From Deltaproteobacteria bacterium (GTDB lineage Bacteria; Desulfobacterota; Desulfuromonadia; Desulfuromonadales; JAAYDE01), in NCBI GenBank assembly GCA_017417085.1, contig JAFPZV010000057.1, positions 1 to 8,553 of the forward strand: a stretch of DNA of 8,553 nt. The letters run 5' to 3'. Of this stretch, positions 7,790 to 8,553 are shown piece after piece. The notes below the pieces were generated by a model. That model had not been told where the DNA came from and ran no database searches. It worked only from the letters and a program-made list of their open reading frames with translations. Numbering within the stretch: position 1 is the stretch's first letter; every line of letters begins with the position of its first letter. The position numbers and the translations under genes are program-made.

Positions 7790-8121
7790 TATTAATCCTC
7801 CTCTGAAAGATATAGTGATGAAACTCCCTTCCACATCTCTGTTTCCAAGTTAGTCTGTTAAACAAACAAAGTCAATTGCAATTTCCCCGAACCATTTTTC
7901 GGCCTTGACAAAGAGAATATCCGGTTTCGATTGCGGGAAAGGTCTGACAAGAAAACATTTGGCAAATGGCTGCTCCGACATTAGAATTTAAAGGTAATTA
8001 TGTTTTTGAAAGGGGACACGTAATGCCGGAGATTTGCCAGATTGATGATCTTCTCAAATCCCTGCATGTCTCTCCCCATGAAATGGGAAAACAAAATTTA
8101 TAACAGAACAGGAATATGACG
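7790..8121. other. AT-rich intergenic region between cynS and the acyltransferase gene
   Basis: About 330 nt between two divergent genes, visibly more AT-rich than the rest of the window. On the - strand TTGACT (7870-7875), 17 nt, TAACTT (7847-7852) is a possible cynS promoter with a weak -10 box. On the + strand a perfect TTGACA stands at 7905-7910 but no good -10 follows at 16-18 nt. A short frame ends at 8101-8103: from ATG 8023 it codes for 26 residues (MPEICQIDDLLKSLH then VSPHEMGKQNL) with AGGGG 7 nt upstream; a longer version from ATG 7966 has 45 residues but no ribosome site. I do not recognise it. It could be a leader peptide, a gene remnant or chance. Confidence 0.4.
7847..7875 (-). 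promoter_or_regulatory. Possible cynS promoter
   Basis: On the - strand TTGACT (5/6 to the -35 consensus), a 17-nt spacer and TAACTT (3/6 to the -10 consensus) lie about 55-60 nt upstream of the cynS ATG. The -35 box is good and the -10 box poor, so this is only a candidate. Confidence 0.25.
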
Positions 8122-8553
8122 ATGCGCGATATTATTCTTGGCAACGGTTCCTATCTTTCTCCATCATACACGCCGGATTGGCTGTCCAGGCTTTTCCCTA
8201 CGCCGATGTTTCATTTCCGGGAAATTCAAGTGGTGGTGCGTGCCGGGAAACAGGCGAAAATGGGGGAATATGGCTATCGGGAATGGGCTCAGAGCAGTGA
8301 CGATATTGTGACCGCTTTGGAATCGGTGGGAATACGGCTGAATATTGCCGGCCTGGATCGGGTGGCCGCAGTGGAAGGCCCCTGTGTCGTTGTCGCCAAT
8401 CACATGAGCGCGTTGGAAACATTTGTCATCCCGTCTTTGCTGCTTCCGACCAAGAAGCATACCTTTGTCATCAAGGAGTCGTTGCTCAACTATCCGATTT
8501 TCAAATACGTCATGCGCAGCCGTAATCCGATTGCCGTCAGTCGAAAAAATCCG
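8122..8553 (+). CDS. Lysophospholipid acyltransferase (PlsC-like) family protein, N-terminal part
   Basis: The frame is open to the right edge, giving at least 144 residues. The family transfers acyl groups from acyl-ACP or acyl-CoA to lysophospholipids or related acceptors at the inner membrane. The block VVVANHMSALETF holds the catalytic His94, but the position five residues on is Glu99 where the classic motif has Asp (HX4D). Downstream, FVIKESLLNYPIFKYVM and RNPIAVSRKN match the second and third family blocks. The first 75 or so residues (MRDIILGNGSYLSPSYTPDW and on) form a family-specific N-terminal part without a clear signal peptide. ATG 8122 is preferred because AGGA (8110-8113) lies 8 nt upstream; ATG 8116 has the same site only 2 nt away. 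It is divergent from cynS. The exact substrate is unknown; the homology is clear. Confidence 0.85.
   Translation, partial: MRDIILGNGSYLSPSYTPDWLSRLFPTPMFHFREIQVVVRAGKQAKMGEYGYREWAQSSDDIVTALESVGIRLNIAGLDRVAAVEGPCVVVANHMSALETFVIPSLLLPTKKHTFVIKESLLNYPIFKYVMRSRNPIAVSRKNP

Noticed and set aside
7259..7795. 178-residue + strand open frame antisense to cynS
   Set aside because: Cyanase on the - strand has all its catalytic residues and a strong ribosome site; the + frame crosses the terminators.
7905..7933. Perfect TTGACA as a promoter for the acyltransferase gene
   Set aside because: No acceptable -10 box lies 16-18 nt downstream, so I do not call it a promoter.

Overview
The window reads as a stretch of a diderm (outer-membrane) bacterial chromosome. 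Most of it is dense housekeeping sequence. The evidence for a diderm is a complete apolipoprotein N-acyltransferase (lnt) next to a CorC/YbeX-type CBS protein. Base composition is moderately GC-rich by eye, Shine-Dalgarno sites are strong (GGAGG type), and GTG or TTG starts are used several times. Phylum cannot be fixed from the window. The RpsB and PgpH sequences fit a non-proteobacterial diderm such as a PVC-group (Lentisphaerae/Verrucomicrobia-like) lineage, but that is a low-confidence impression.

Layout. (1) Bases 1-3396, + strand: the 3' end of a 7TM-HD phosphodiesterase gene (pgpH/yqfF), then ybeY, a corC/ybeX-like gene and lnt. The genes overlap or nearly touch: pgpH overlaps ybeY by 104 nt, and the corC frame runs into lnt through a GTGA overlap. 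It is the widespread ybeY-corC-lnt cluster with pgpH in front, and it looks like one operon. (2) A GC-rich bidirectional terminator at 3407-3432 separates lnt from a converging 84-residue gene of unknown function on the - strand (3460-3714). (3) A gene-free stretch of about 360 nt (3715-4077) carries candidate divergent promoters. (4) Bases 4078-7193, + strand: rpsB-tsf-pyrH-frr (ribosomal protein S2, EF-Ts, UMP kinase, ribosome recycling factor). An intrinsic terminator/attenuator lies between rpsB and tsf. (5) A long perfect hairpin (7218-7258) ends the frr transcript. A second hairpin (7287-7313) probably ends the converging cyanase gene cynS (7349-7789, - strand). (6) A gene-poor stretch of about 330 nt separates cynS from a divergent lysophospholipid acyltransferase-like gene that runs off the right edge and has an H-x4-E in place of the usual H-x4-D motif.

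How the genes work together. The first block covers nucleotide second-messenger turnover (PgpH), rRNA maturation (YbeY), an envelope- or ion-related CBS protein, and lipoprotein maturation (Lnt). The second block is a translation module: S2, EF-Ts and RRF, with PyrH supplying UDP. Cyanase stands alone as a detoxification enzyme, with no carbonic anhydrase or transporter gene visible beside it. I see no mobile element, CRISPR array, tRNA, rRNA or clear riboswitch. The parts least explained by known biology are the 84-residue gene, its divergent leader region, and the cynS/acyltransferase intergenic stretch. I see no convincing evidence of a wholly new system.
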